NCBI GenBank assembly: GCA_017513525.1
Contig: JAFXFC010000015.1
Coordinates: 115,035-179,034 of the forward strand
DNA: 64,000 bases
Direction: 5' to 3'
Origin: Clostridia bacterium
Lineage (GTDB): Bacteria > Bacillota > Clostridia > Oscillospirales > Acutalibacteraceae
The notes beneath the pieces were generated by a model. It was not told the DNA's origin. It did no database searches and saw nothing but the letters and a program-made list of their open reading frames with translations. Below are positions 14,124 to 21,222 of this stretch, one piece after another. The position numbers and the translations under genes were made by a program. Each line of letters begins with the position of its first letter. The first letter of the stretch is position 1.

Positions 14124-14156
14124 GAGCAGACGAGATATTCGCCTGCTCTTTTTTTT
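14124..14156 (+). terminator. Orphan plus-strand terminator-like hairpin
   Basis: GAGCAG-x-CGA pairs with TCG-x-CTGCTC (14124-14148), followed by eight T residues on the plus strand. No plus-strand gene precedes it, and it overlaps the end of a minus-strand gene. It may end a short plus-strand RNA from the TATAAT at 14069, or may only cap the minus-strand mRNA. Confidence 0.6.
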
Positions 14157-14743
14157 CATTCCCTACCGTGTAAAAATGATTCCGCTTCGTTGGAACTGTT
14201 CCCGTTCTCTGCAGTAAGTGTTGAAAGATTAAGAATTTCTCCCACCCCTGCGCAAAAGAATTTATCAACTACATTACACGGAAGTATAACCGCCTTCATG
14301 AACATGCCGTCTTTTGCTACTATGTAAGGCTTGTTTTCATCCGTATATCGAAGATAAAGCTCATATCCCTGCTCCAAGGATGCAAGAGGCTTCAGATACT
14401 GCTCCTCGATACAAATAAGACCTGCCTCTGTTCTTAACGGAACAAGAGTATAACCGCTGTACTGCAAAGTCATATTAAGCATCAAAGCTATGCTCTCAGC
14501 CTGTATACAGTCTTTTCTTTCTATCTGAGATGTGAATTTCAGATTATTTGAAAAATGATACTTAGGCTTGTCTTTTTCAGGAATTTCAAACATAATAAGC
14601 AACTGCTCATTTGTCATAAGCGGAAGGCCGTCAACAAGATAAATAGCAGTCCCGTTTCCAAGCCAAAAAGACTTTTCAGTTTCTTCAACCGTATAAATAT
14701 ATTTGTTATTTTTAATAAGTTTTGCAATTGCCTTAAGTTTCAT
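14156..14743 (-). CDS. Hypothetical phage protein
   Basis: A 195-residue protein with a predicted mixed alpha/beta fold. The chosen ATG (14743) overlaps the end of the upstream gene by 11 bases, and starts further upstream would overlap it by about 140 bases. The N-terminus reads MKLKAIAKLIKNN and a Trp-Leu-Gly-Asn turn follows. The overall pattern (several short strands, a hydrophobic C-terminal half) resembles sliding-clamp-like or recombination-accessory phage proteins only vaguely, so no function is assigned. Confidence 0.6.
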   Translation of the reverse strand: MKLKAIAKLIKNNKYIYTVEETEKSFWLGNGTAIYLVDGLPLMTNEQLLIMFEIPEKDKPKYHFSNNLKFTSQIERKDCIQAESIALMLNMTLQYSGYTLVPLRTEAGLICIEEQYLKPLASLEQGYELYLRYTDENKPYIVAKDGMFMKAVILPCNVVDKFFCAGVGEILNLSTLTAENGNSSNEAESFLHGRE

Positions 14744-15128
14744 ATACGGCACCCCAGTCCAATTCAAAATTTGACATGTCCTCACAGTTAATGCAGCCGC
14801 AGGGTTTCTTACAGGAAGTGCAGTTCTCTTCATCCCTGCACCATATATTTGATTTTTTGCAATACTTCTCACAGTTTTCTTCAGCTATGTAATGCGCAAG
14901 CTTTTTAAGCTTCTGCGACTGATCCACAAGCAGCTCGATAATATCATTTGTTTTTGTAGTAACTTCCACGGGAAGCGTTATCCGTGAGAGCATCTGCAGA
15001 TCCTTTATAGCAGCTCTTATTGATTCATCACTTGCCTCAAAGCATGAATCTATAAAAGAATGAGCCTGCACCGACTCAGCACAGTCTTTCTGTTTGTTGC
15101 AACATAAACAAGCCGTTAATGCTTTCAT
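14733..15128 (-). CDS. Hypothetical Cys-rich phage protein
   Basis: A 131-residue protein with an N-terminal LCCNKQKDC and a C-terminal cluster (CEKYCKK, WCRDEENC, CKKPCGCINC) that could bind two metals. The middle is helical. It lies 2 bases after the DUF3102 gene and overlaps the next. Not recognised. Confidence 0.6.
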   Translation of the reverse strand: MKALTACLCCNKQKDCAESVQAHSFIDSCFEASDESIRAAIKDLQMLSRITLPVEVTTKTNDIIELLVDQSQKLKKLAHYIAEENCEKYCKKSNIWCRDEENCTSCKKPCGCINCEDMSNFELDWGAVYET

Positions 15129-15130
15129 TC

Positions 15131-16141
15131 CTATGCCCCCTGATACACTTCACCGAGTTTATGAATAGCTTCTGTCAGTCCCTTTGCTGTTACGTTGTCC
15201 TTTGTACGGATCCTGTTAAGCAGCTCCGTGAGCTTTTCCTGCACTTCCTGAGCCTGACGGAAATATACCTTGAATTCCATAACATCAGGATCATTCATTT
15301 TCTGCTTTTTTAAGAGCTCTTCATACTGCTTTTGTTTTTCTGCAGCGGAGCTTTCAGCCTGCTTTTGTTTAGAAATGGCTTCATCAATCTTCTGATTAGC
15401 CTGTTCTATTGTCTTTTCAAGCTCATTTTTATGCTTTTCTGCTGACTCTGCCTCGGCTTCAGCTTTTATTCTTTCGGTCACAGAATCGGGGATTTCGGGG
15501 TTTTCTTTAAGCCTTTTCAACTGCTCTTTTGCCTTTTTCTCGGCAGCCTTTGCTTTTTCAAGATCAGCCTGCAGCTTTCCTGTACTATCTTTAAGGCTTC
15601 GAAGCTCTTCTTCCGCTTCTCTTGCTGCCTCCTGATAGCCTTGTGCCTCATCAAGAAGCTCCTGTATTTCAGCCTTTTCAGCCTCTGCCTTTTCGGCGGC
15701 GGCTCTCGCTTCATTTCTTTCTCTTATAGCCTGCTCCAATTCTCGGCTGCTCATTTTTTCAACATTGTTCTCCTGCACGAACTCTTCACGCTCATCAGAA
15801 GGCAGTGCTAAGAGCTTCAAAGCCTTGGTATAGCTCAAATTCCCAAGCGATTGGGAATTTGGAACGGCGCCGAAAAGTGTCAATTGCTCGGCGCCGTACT
15901 CGTCGAAGATCTTCATATAATTGTCAGCTGTGCTCTGCGAGAAATGCACTTTCTCTTTAAGCCAGGTCCCCCACTCACCGTGAGGAAGTAAGCTCTTAGC
16001 TTCGTGGAGTCTTCTGCCGATTTCAACTATATATGTAAGCAGTAAGCATTGCGCCTGCGACATAAGACTGTTGATTTCATTTGTCACAATACCGATATCA
16101 CGCACATTCTCTGCTTCGATTATGTTTACTTCCTTGTTCAT
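15131..16141 (-). CDS. DUF3102 protein with long coiled coil
   Basis: A 336-residue protein. Residues 15-125 are a DUF3102-type domain (LLTYIVEIGRRLHEAKSLLP, GEWGTWLKE, FSQSTADNYMKIFDEYG), related to phage/plasmid DNA-binding proteins with a ParB-like helix-turn-helix feel. Residues 140-290 form an Ala/Glu/Lys-rich coiled coil. The segment PNSQSLGNLS is encoded by a 24-bp palindrome that also occurs near the portal gene. It overlaps the PcfJ gene by 44 bases. Role in replication or nucleoid organisation is inferred only. Confidence 0.8.
   Translation of the reverse strand: MNKEVNIIEAENVRDIGIVTNEINSLMSQAQCLLLTYIVEIGRRLHEAKSLLPHGEWGTWLKEKVHFSQSTADNYMKIFDEYGAEQLTLFGAVPNSQSLGNLSYTKALKLLALPSDEREEFVQENNVEKMSSRELEQAIRERNEARAAAEKAEAEKAEIQELLDEAQGYQEAAREAEEELRSLKDSTGKLQADLEKAKAAEKKAKEQLKRLKENPEIPDSVTERIKAEAEAESAEKHKNELEKTIEQANQKIDEAISKQKQAESSAAEKQKQYEELLKKQKMNDPDVMEFKVYFRQAQEVQEKLTELLNRIRTKDNVTAKGLTEAIHKLGEVYQGA
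15837..15860. repeat. 24-bp palindrome, copy 2 (inside the DUF3102 gene)
   Basis: AAATTCCCAA-GCGA-TTGGGAATTT, the exact reverse complement of the 24-mer at 4199-4222. Here it is in frame and encodes most of PNSQSLGNL. Confidence 0.8.
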
Positions 16142-17813
16142 TCTGTTTTCTCCTAAATTCTTTTATGTATGTGAGCCATTTTTCACTAAAGCTTTGAACT
16201 TCCGGTGTTGTTTTGCGGTTACAGTGCCCTAAATTCATCGTGATTCTCATTTCCGCCACATCCAAAGTGACAGTATAAAAAGGCACCTGAGGACATTCAG
16301 CTTTTCTCAAGAAAAAGATACATCTTTCTCCCTTTGCATGGTCCTTCACATAATTTCCTACACAGTGACTGAGTATTTTTCCTTCATATCTGAGTGTATT
16401 CGGCTCAGGTGCGATAAAAATGCAATATCCGTCAGCTTCAAAATAGAAGTCCTCATATTTTTTTGCAAGTCTTCTGAAAGCAGCTCTTTCCTTCTTTTCC
16501 TTCTTTGCAAAATCCTTTTCACTGCGTTCATTAATCTTTTCAACATATCTGTCATGGAATACCTTAATATTCTGAGGATACTTATCCCGAATCCTTTCAA
16601 GCACTTCCCCGAGATCATCAGCCATCTTCCAATAGTCCTTAAGATAAAACCAGGAGATATTATTTTGGGGATATTTCTTCTGCTGCTTAAGTAAATACCT
16701 GCATATCCTTATGGTAGGCTCGCCGTGTTCAATAATTTCCTTAAAATCATGGATAGTAAGGTTATCAAGAAAGAGCTTGAATTCCTCTGCCCGGGGACCG
16801 TCACCCTTTTCTCTTGCCTTTTTATATAACTCAAGCTCCGTGGGAGTCCATTTCTGAGTTTTGAAATAAAGATACTCATCCTTATTAAGCCCCAGCATTT
16901 TGGCAGGTTTCTTTTGCTTAAAGTCAAGCCCCTCTCTTATAACCTTTGCAGGCATGCCATAGTTGATACCGTAGGTGTTTTCTTCAATCAGTTGATTAAT
17001 AAACGGAGAAAGTCCCTCATTTACAAGATTTTCAAGCTGATTATGCAAAAGATAAGACCGAAGATATGTAATGAGATAACACTTACCTCTTTTTGAGTTC
17101 TTTATAAAACGATTGATTTTTGCATTCTGAAGACTTGTATCTTCAAAAATACTTTCATCGAGGCAACAAAAATCTACTCCGCTGCTTTTAAGTGTATCCT
17201 CACACCGCCTCTTTGCCTTCCACTCACCCAAAGGAATATATTGATGCCCTGTATATCTGTTGTATGAAACAATATAGCCGACATATTTGAAGCACCGCCT
17301 TTCTGAAAAGGCATAAGCCTCCCAGGGAACAACCTCGATTTCAGTTTCAGCCGATTTTGTAACACTTTTTGACGTCCGCCACAAAAGAAATACCGGTATT
17401 TTATCAATTTTTTCAACGGTCATAAAAAAGCCTGCGCTTAATTCTGTCTTATACCCTATAACCCCCACATGAAACACTTCTGCTTCAGCTCCGCATTCAG
17501 GGCAAAGGACATTATTTCCGCTCCACACCTGCTCACCGTTTATAAGCTGAAAACCAAAGGGAGCAGGTGCGTATGCACTGCTACATCCGTTAAATTCAAC
17601 TCTCGGGAGATAAAATACCTCTTTGCAGGCACTGCACCTGCACTCACACATTTTTTCTTTATGTCCCGTCAGAGGATCCGTTACATAAGCATTTCTGTAA
17701 ACGACAGCCTCTGCGTTATATGTGCTATGTGTTGACTTATACCATTGAAGAACATCATCAGACGGCATTTTAGGCAGTTTCGAAAGCAGCTCATCCTGAT
17801 ATTTGTTGCTCAT
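16098..17813 (-). CDS. PcfJ-like protein
   Basis: A 571-residue protein. Near the N-terminus are two CxxC zinc knuckles (CRCSACKEVFYLP, VLCPECGAEAEV). The C-terminal third contains the PcfJ signature, EGKILSHCVGNY followed by GERCIFFLRK. PcfJ was named in a conjugative plasmid and is common in Clostridia prophages; its biochemical role is unsettled. It overlaps the PcfK-like gene by 4 bases, so the two are co-translated. Confidence 0.82.
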   Translation of the reverse strand: MSNKYQDELLSKLPKMPSDDVLQWYKSTHSTYNAEAVVYRNAYVTDPLTGHKEKMCECRCSACKEVFYLPRVEFNGCSSAYAPAPFGFQLINGEQVWSGNNVLCPECGAEAEVFHVGVIGYKTELSAGFFMTVEKIDKIPVFLLWRTSKSVTKSAETEIEVVPWEAYAFSERRCFKYVGYIVSYNRYTGHQYIPLGEWKAKRRCEDTLKSSGVDFCCLDESIFEDTSLQNAKINRFIKNSKRGKCYLITYLRSYLLHNQLENLVNEGLSPFINQLIEENTYGINYGMPAKVIREGLDFKQKKPAKMLGLNKDEYLYFKTQKWTPTELELYKKAREKGDGPRAEEFKLFLDNLTIHDFKEIIEHGEPTIRICRYLLKQQKKYPQNNISWFYLKDYWKMADDLGEVLERIRDKYPQNIKVFHDRYVEKINERSEKDFAKKEKKERAAFRRLAKKYEDFYFEADGYCIFIAPEPNTLRYEGKILSHCVGNYVKDHAKGERCIFFLRKAECPQVPFYTVTLDVAEMRITMNLGHCNRKTTPEVQSFSEKWLTYIKEFRRKQNEQGSKHNRSRECA

Positions 17814-18172
17814 ATAAAGTCCTCCAGATTGATTATATTGGAAGACTTCTCCGGTTTTCTCTCTACGCTCTCTGAATCATCGGGGATTCCGTAAAACTTC
17901 CTTATAATCCCCTCTGCCACATTCGGCGGTACACATATACAGCTTCCCTTCTTCTCCTTGTGAAGCCTGTCCGCCTCTTTCTTAATTTCAGCGGCACACT
18001 TTTCAAGGCTCATTTCGGGGACATCTAAATCCGCAAGCACAAGCTCCGTCGCCTTACCGTTATTCCTGCAGATATCCTTTAACTGTTCGCCGACCATAAA
18101 AACATCGGTAAATTCTTTTCCTTTCTGCTGAGAAGCTATCTTCTCAAGCAGCTCGTTATATTTATTATCCAT
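17810..18172 (-). CDS. PcfK-like protein
   Basis: A 120-residue helical protein with the PcfK-family pattern VFMVGEQLKDICRNN and a middle segment CICVPPNVAEGIIRKFYGIP, ending in a polar tail. It directly precedes the PcfJ-like gene, the usual pairing in plasmids and phages. The function of the pair is unknown; it is presumed accessory to replication or transfer. Confidence 0.75.
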   Translation of the reverse strand: MDNKYNELLEKIASQQKGKEFTDVFMVGEQLKDICRNNGKATELVLADLDVPEMSLEKCAAEIKKEADRLHKEKKGSCICVPPNVAEGIIRKFYGIPDDSESVERKPEKSSNIINLEDFI

Positions 18173-18192
18173 TGGCAGATCTCCTTTTCTTT

Positions 18193-18294
18193 TTAATCCT
18201 TACTTGCTGCAACAGCAGCCATTATAAACATCCCTACCATACCGCCGCATATAAATGTCAAAACATAAGATAATACAATTTCCCATATTTCCAT
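18193..18294 (-). CDS. 33-residue membrane peptide (DUF3789-like)
   Basis: MEIWEIVLSYVLTF then CGGMVGMFIMAAVAASKD: one hydrophobic helix with a GG-x-x-G motif and a short polar end, as in the tiny DUF3789 phage proteins. An AAGGGG site lies upstream. It fits exactly between the PcfK-like gene and the next ORF. Confidence 0.6.
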   Translation of the reverse strand: MEIWEIVLSYVLTFICGGMVGMFIMAAVAASKD

Positions 18295-18309
18295 GCTTTC
18301 CACGCCCCT

Positions 18310-18690
18310 TTATGTTTTCACTGGTAATTCAACCCACCGAATTGACTGTGTTGGTTCTTGAGTCAACTCCGCAATTCGAAATGATTGTGCATATTTAATT
18401 TGAGTTTTAATAGCAGCCCTGATTTCTGCATCTGACTGATACTCTTTCTTAATACCGGTCTGAAACAAATCATTTCCTGTATCTTTCACATAGTTAAGCG
18501 TTTCATCCAACGCTTTCTGAAGTTTATTAATATATTTCAGCTTTCCTTCTATGCAATATTGCCGCATGGTTTCAGCTTTTTCTAATGATGTCTGAGTGGA
18601 TATTACACGTCCCGTACCGTCAACTACCGCATGTGTATAGTGATGATGCATGTTAATAAAAAGAAATCTATCACCTAAATAAAATTTCAT
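18310..18690 (-). CDS. Hypothetical phage protein
   Basis: A 126-residue protein with an unusual N-terminal HHHYTH cluster after MKFYLGDRFLFIN, then a helical middle part. Its end is 15 bases before the DUF3789-like gene, and its start overlaps the stop of the upstream gene (ATGA). No recognised family. Confidence 0.6.
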   Translation of the reverse strand: MKFYLGDRFLFINMHHHYTHAVVDGTGRVISTQTSLEKAETMRQYCIEGKLKYINKLQKALDETLNYVKDTGNDLFQTGIKKEYQSDAEIRAAIKTQIKYAQSFRIAELTQEPTQSIRWVELPVKT

Positions 18691-18986
18691 TTTCGCACCG
18701 CCTTCATGTCAAGCTGAGAAAGCCACCTGCGGCAAAGCTTCATTTTTGCTTTTCTTATAGGCACATAGAAAAACAAGAACACTTTTCTTGCAACATCAAG
18801 CAGCTCAGATTTTGTTGCCTCATGTAACTTCTTTGCTCTTTTAATAAGAAGCTTTATGAGCTTATCCTCAAAGCGTTTAAGCTTCTTTTCATTAAAAAAG
18901 CACCATATTACAAAAGCTAAAAAACCGATTTCAAGCACTACGGAAACTATCCAATATGTAGCTAAAATCTCAATAATATAGGTCAT
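18687..18986 (-). CDS. Small membrane protein with basic tail
   Basis: A 99-residue protein: one N-terminal membrane helix (about residues 5-30, ATYWIVSVVLEIGFLAFVIW) followed by a strongly basic amphipathic C-terminal part (KRAKKLHE and RKAKMKLCRRW). It has a strong AGGAGGT site and overlaps the next gene by 4 bases. Function unknown; a membrane-anchored nucleic-acid contact is possible but unsupported. Confidence 0.6.
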   Translation of the reverse strand: MTYIIEILATYWIVSVVLEIGFLAFVIWCFFNEKKLKRFEDKLIKLLIKRAKKLHEATKSELLDVARKVFLFFYVPIRKAKMKLCRRWLSQLDMKAVRK

Positions 18987-18988
18987 TT

Positions 18989-19243
18989 TTATACCTCCTG
19001 TTCCTTTTCACCAATAAGTGTCATATACTGCGTGAATGACACATCAATATCTTTGTGTTTATATGCTCGTCTGCCCTTCTGCAGCAGCTCTTTTGTTACT
19101 TCTTTCCCGCCGTCACTCTGAACCGCTGCCACCTGCGGGCATTTCAAGTGACAGTTCAGGCGCTTAGCCGTGCAGTTCCTGCAATCGATCCGCACAGTAA
19201 CGGTAGAGTCTTCAAGCTTTTGTAAGTTCTCATTGGAGTTCAT
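18989..19243 (-). CDS. Hypothetical Cys-containing phage protein
   Basis: An 84-residue protein with a DCRNCTAKRLNCHLKC cluster near residues 20-35, suggesting one metal site, and a Lys/Glu-rich end. It overlaps the excisionase-like gene upstream by 14 bases and uses the GGAGGG inside it. Confidence 0.6.
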   Translation of the reverse strand: MNSNENLQKLEDSTVTVRIDCRNCTAKRLNCHLKCPQVAAVQSDGGKEVTKELLQKGRRAYKHKDIDVSFTQYMTLIGEKEQEV

Positions 19244-19610
19244 CCGCTTTTCCCTCCATTACTAAGCTGTAAAAGAATTCATCAAATGCAGCTATCGGGA
19301 TCATTATTTTATTGCCGATCCTGCCGAGTTTCGGGCAACCGTCAAGCTGAGTAATCTGATAGAATGTGTTTCTTCCAATGCTGTATCGCTCCAATGCTTG
19401 TGTCACCGTCATATACAGCGGTGATATGCTTGCAGGTTCGTTATCGGCTGCAGCTTTTGTCTGCACGTCTTTTAATTGCTCCAAAAGAGCTGCCGCAATA
19501 CCGACAAGAGCCTGTGTAGACTGTTCTATGTTCTCCCCTGCCACCTTCAGAAGCTCAGCAAGACTCTTTTCGGGAGCGGTAGGAGCAATATATTTAACAG
19601 TGTTGTTCAT
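19230..19610 (-). CDS. Excisionase-like helix-turn-helix protein
   Basis: A 126-residue protein. The C-terminal half reads MTVTQALERYSIGRNTFYQI then GRIGNKIMIPIAAFDEFF, the helix-turn-helix and wing of the excisionase/MerR-like HTH_17 family. The N-terminal half is helical and may oligomerise. In a prophage with a tyrosine integrase such a protein may act as Xis or an early regulator. It sits in the early operon, not beside the integrase. AAGGAGG precedes the start. Confidence 0.7.
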   Translation of the reverse strand: MNNTVKYIAPTAPEKSLAELLKVAGENIEQSTQALVGIAAALLEQLKDVQTKAAADNEPASISPLYMTVTQALERYSIGRNTFYQITQLDGCPKLGRIGNKIMIPIAAFDEFFYSLVMEGKADELQ

Positions 19611-19628
19611 TGGTTAGGCCTCCTTTTT

Positions 19629-19937
19629 TTACTCATCAATCGAAAAACCGATAAATCTGTTTTTCTTAAAAAGCATAAAAACATTTTTGTCATATAAATA
19701 ATCGTATTCGCCCCGCTTTTTTGCTTCAGCTTTAACAAAACGGAAATATGCCTCTGCTCTTGTAAGCAGTCTATCAACATATTTCTTTTGAAGCCTCTTC
19801 TTTTTTGCAAAGCGGATATAATGATCTTCTTTCTGTGTCATAAGACCAAAACATATCTCTGCAAGATCCTCTTCGCTGAATCTGTTACAAAGCTCATATT
19901 TTTGTGCAATAAACATGGCTTCATTGTTTTTACTCAT
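19629..19937 (-). CDS. Hypothetical helical phage protein
   Basis: A 102-residue, mostly helical, Lys/Phe-rich protein. The ATG at 19937 is used, since it follows GGAGGTG at normal spacing; a TTG 18 bases upstream also lies in frame. No family recognised. Confidence 0.6.
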   Translation of the reverse strand: MSKNNEAMFIAQKYELCNRFSEEDLAEICFGLMTQKEDHYIRFAKKKRLQKKYVDRLLTRAEAYFRFVKAEAKKRGEYDYLYDKNVFMLFKKNRFIGFSIDE

Positions 19938-19951
19938 AATCACACCTCCGC

Positions 19952-20143
19952 TCAATCAACCTTATCGAATCTTGGCAGGTGCAATACATTCATTATTTCG
20001 CAAATGCACCCTATCTGTTCATCAATATATTTATCATCCTCACCGTAAGCCGAATAATGCCGAAGAGCTCGATATATAAGCTCCCGTTCTCCTACGGTCA
20101 GGTGCAGTACAATACCGTCATCTTTCTTTTCTAAAAACTTCAT
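19952..20143 (-). CDS. Hypothetical phage protein
   Basis: A 63-residue protein, MKFLEKKDDG then VLHLTVGERELIYRALRHYS, probably one helix pair. The start at 20143 follows GAGGGG. Not recognised. Confidence 0.6.
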   Translation of the reverse strand: MKFLEKKDDGIVLHLTVGERELIYRALRHYSAYGEDDKYIDEQIGCICEIMNVLHLPRFDKVD

Positions 20144-20154
20144 CACTTTACCCC

Positions 20155-20445
20155 TCAATTATGCCAATGGATAATACAGCCATAGTCCCCGGACCTGTAA
20201 ACATCAAATTTCATATAATCCTGTGGCATATGTGCCATATACGATTGACCGTAGTCATCATAGATTTGAAGCCACGATTCACCGCTAAACACTTTTTCAT
20301 AATGCTTGTCAATTTCAACATCATCACCGAAACACTCATAGGCTCTGTATCCGCCGACACTGTAGAATTTTAAAAGTGCAACGGATTCGTATGTTCTGAG
20401 AACAAGAGAATCTATATCACTATCCCCAATATTAATTTTTTTCAA
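20155..20445 (-). CDS. Hypothetical phage protein, probably with a shifted N-terminus
   Basis: A 96-residue acidic, Tyr-rich protein (TTG start at 20445, no ribosome binding site). A better start exists at ATG 20464 with AGGAG at ideal spacing, but it runs into a stop after ten codons. Removing one A from the A7 run (complement of 20436-20442) would join the two frames and give MKSYKDFEKINIG. So the gene probably carries a homopolymer frameshift, from mutation, sequencing error or slippage. Confidence 0.55.
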   Translation of the reverse strand: MKKINIGDSDIDSLVLRTYESVALLKFYSVGGYRAYECFGDDVEIDKHYEKVFSGESWLQIYDDYGQSYMAHMPQDYMKFDVYRSGDYGCIIHWHN

Positions 20446-20482
20446 AATCTTTATAACTTTTCATTATTAACACTCCTGTTTA

Positions 20483-20511
20483 TTGACATCTGTAAATTTT
20501 TGATATAAAAT
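20483..20511 (+). promoter_or_regulatory. Plus-strand promoter for a short RNA
   Basis: TTGACA (20483-20488), 17 bases, TAAAAT (20506-20511), with an alternative extended TG-A-TATAAA form. It points against the surrounding early operon and is followed within 21 bases by a terminator hairpin. Confidence 0.7.
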
Positions 20512-20517
20512 ACAAAT

Positions 20518-20573
20518 AGGTGTTTTGCCTTGAGACTGTTCCTTTGTGCAGAAAGGTCAGTCTCTATTTTTTT
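20518..20573 (+). ncRNA. Candidate small RNA of about 56 nt
   Basis: Predicted from a promoter at 20483-20511 and an intrinsic terminator at 20532-20573: GAGACTG pairs with CAGTCTC, an inner CCTTT pairs with AAAGG, and a seven-T run follows. It encodes no protein. It lies opposite the gap between two early genes, so it could act in cis on the early mRNA or in trans. The promoter and terminator are visible; the RNA is inferred. Confidence 0.55.
20532..20573 (+). terminator. Terminator of the candidate small RNA
   Basis: Hairpin GAGACTG (20532-20538) with CAGTCTC (20558-20564), then TATTTTTTT. It is functional only for the plus strand. Confidence 0.8.
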
Positions 20574-20585
20574 GCAGTAATATTC

Positions 20586-20780
20586 TTACTTGGCGGCGGC
20601 AGCCGCTTTTCTTTTTGCTATTTTTTCGTCAAGTGCTTCACGTCCGCCGGGTTGTTTAAGAATATTCTGCAAAAGACGGTATGTAGCCGAAGCAAGCACA
20701 TCCTGAGTCCAGAACGGAATTTGCTCGGTATCAATTTCAATACTGTTGGCATTGTCTGCTACTTGTCGATTGACACTCAT
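20586..20780 (-). CDS. Hypothetical phage protein
   Basis: A 64-residue protein ending in an Ala/Lys stretch (AKRKAAAAAK). It is the first gene of the early operon after cro, with AAGGAG before the ATG. The region just upstream holds a cI-type operator. Not recognised. Confidence 0.6.
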   Translation of the reverse strand: MSVNRQVADNANSIEIDTEQIPFWTQDVLASATYRLLQNILKQPGGREALDEKIAKRKAAAAAK

Positions 20781-20839
20781 TTTATAGTCTCCTTATTTTC
20801 GATATTCAATTAATAGATATCCTTTATTTTTTTTGCATG

Positions 20840-20859
20840 TCGTTCCATTATTAGGACGA
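20840..20859. promoter_or_regulatory. Phage operator site 1
   Basis: TCGTTCC-N6-AGGACGA, a near-symmetric 20-mer touching the end of cro. The GGGACGA half-site recurs at 21080-21099 and 21128-21147, so this is probably a repressor site controlling genes beyond cro. Confidence 0.7.
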
Positions 20860-21069
20860 TTAAAGCAAAAAAATTTTAACCTTAGCTGTATCATCATAGA
20901 TTCCTAAAAGCTCACACATAATATTTACTTGATCTAACCTGAAGCTTTTCTCACTATTTAAATATGCAGAAAATGTGTTTTTCCCTATGCCAAGTGCTTT
21001 TGCGACATCTGCATGAGTTAATCCTGCTGCAGTTATTCGATCGCATAACAAAGTTTTATTCAATATCAT
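20860..21069 (-). CDS. Cro-like XRE repressor
   Basis: A 69-residue helix-turn-helix protein (LTHADVAKALGIGKNTFSAYL) transcribed away from the cI gene from a shared control region, the layout of lambda cro. It has a GAGGTGA site. It should repress cI and tune the lytic early operon that continues leftward. The hydrophobic C-terminal tail (KVKIFLL) may form the dimer strand. Confidence 0.85.
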   Translation of the reverse strand: MILNKTLLCDRITAAGLTHADVAKALGIGKNTFSAYLNSEKSFRLDQVNIMCELLGIYDDTAKVKIFLL

Positions 21070-21079
21070 TTCACCTCAT

Positions 21080-21147
21080 TCGTTCTATTTTTGGGACGAT
21101 TTCAATATATCATGCAATTGCACATTTGTCAAGCATTTTTGGGACGA
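21080..21147. promoter_or_regulatory. Operators 2 and 3 of the lysis-lysogeny switch
   Basis: Two sites with the half-site GGGACGA: 21080-21099 (TCGTTCT-N6-GGGACGA) just downstream of the cro promoter -10, and 21128-21147 overlapping its -35. The repeated core TTTTTGGGACGATTT is exact in both. A fourth, degenerate site (GGGACAA, 21183-21189) lies in the cI promoter. Confidence 0.75.
21104..21132 (-). promoter_or_regulatory. Promoter of cro and the early operon
   Basis: On the minus strand TTGACA (complement of 21127-21132), a 17-base spacer and TATATT (complement of 21104-21109). It is flanked by two GGGACGA operators, so repressor binding would block it. Confidence 0.85.
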
Positions 21148-21172
21148 TTTTGTAAAAAAACGAATTTATATC

Positions 21173-21201
21173 TTGCAAAAGTGGGACAAGCATGATATAT
21201 T
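21173..21201 (+). promoter_or_regulatory. Promoter of the cI repressor gene
   Basis: TTGCAA (21173-21178), 17 bases, TATATT (21196-21201). A degenerate operator lies in the spacer, suited to autoregulation. The gene starts 22 bases after the -10. Confidence 0.75.
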
Positions 21202-21222
21202 GTGACTTGGGGTGACTAAATA

